41,915 nt of DNA from Loktanella fryxellensis. Lineage in GTDB: Bacteria > Pseudomonadota > Alphaproteobacteria > Rhodobacterales > Rhodobacteraceae. The notes under the pieces are model-generated. The model worked only from the letters and a program-made list of their open reading frames with translations, was not told the DNA's origin and did not search any database. The translations under genes were made by a program, and so were the position numbers. The first letter of the stretch is position 1; each line of letters starts with the position of its first letter. The stretch is taken from the NCBI RefSeq assembly GCF_900110065.1, contig NZ_FOCI01000024.1, positions 1 through 41,915 of the forward strand, written 5' to 3'. Positions 41,902 through 41,915 of the stretch are shown piece by piece.

Positions 41902-41915
41902 TGTGGTGAGTGATG

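Noticed and set aside
1-41915. CRISPR array, tRNA or rRNA genes, insertion sequences
   Set aside because: No regularly spaced repeats of CRISPR size, no recognisable tRNA or rRNA sequence and no transposase seen on either strand.

Overview
The window is high-GC DNA from an alphaproteobacterium, most likely of the Rhodobacterales (Paracoccus/Rhodobacter type). The clue is a tail module that matches the Rhodobacter capsulatus gene transfer agent (GTA) gene for gene: DUF2460 distal tail protein, DUF2163 hub, NlpC/P60 peptidase and TIM-barrel megatron. It is combined with a lambda-type head module. I see no rRNA, tRNA, CRISPR array or insertion sequence, and no integrase or CI-type repressor, so the ends of the prophage are not defined here.

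Layout. (1) 90-3375, leftward: a subtilisin-like protease and an AAA+ ATPase forming an IetAS-type pair (known as a plasmid stability/antiphage system), separated from the phage genes by a terminator. (2) 3694-5156, leftward: lysis genes, comprising an overlapping Rz/Rz1 spanin pair, an M15-type endolysin with a C-terminal membrane segment, and a small membrane protein that may be the holin. (3) 5167-26863, leftward: the late operon. Read from its start it runs TerS, TerL (GpA type), gpW, portal, S49 protease with nested scaffold, decoration protein D, capsid E, neck proteins, an inserted secreted-protein 'moron', tail terminator, tail tube, tail chaperone with a programmed -1 frameshift, tape measure, the GTA-like tip and a DUF2793 fibre. 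(4) 26992-28848, rightward: six small early-type genes (one broken by an in-frame TGA) behind two copies of a repeated leader, ending with a DUF3489 protein. (5) 28827-31982, leftward: two tandem ParB-methyltransferase fusions, the second frameshifted, coupled to an HTH-like protein. (6) 32064-32443: a terminator and a non-coding patch of short repeats. (7) 32444-41322, leftward, with a divergent vsr at 41390-41851: a defence operon of C5-cytosine methyltransferase, MutL/MORC-like GHKL ATPase, Z1 helicase, PD-(D/E)XK protein and AIPR protein, with Vsr nuclease.

How the genes work together. The phage block encodes packaging, head, neck, long non-contractile tail and lysis. Almost every junction in it is a TGATG, ATGA or GTGA stop/start overlap, which points to translational coupling. 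The two outer blocks are defence cargo. The right-hand block has the gene content that Aravind's group described computationally as MutL/MORC-containing restriction-modification systems; the methyltransferase would mark self DNA, Vsr would repair the T:G mismatches created by 5-methylcytosine deamination, and the ATPase, helicase, nuclease and AIPR products would form the effector arm.

The most rewarding items not evident from simple gene calling are the A_AAA_AAC frameshift producing a 222-residue Cys4 tail chaperone, the nested scaffold and embedded Rz1, the two single-lesion pseudogenes, the duplicated leader, the repeat patch at 32.2-32.35 kb, and the joining of two separate defence systems to one phage late block.
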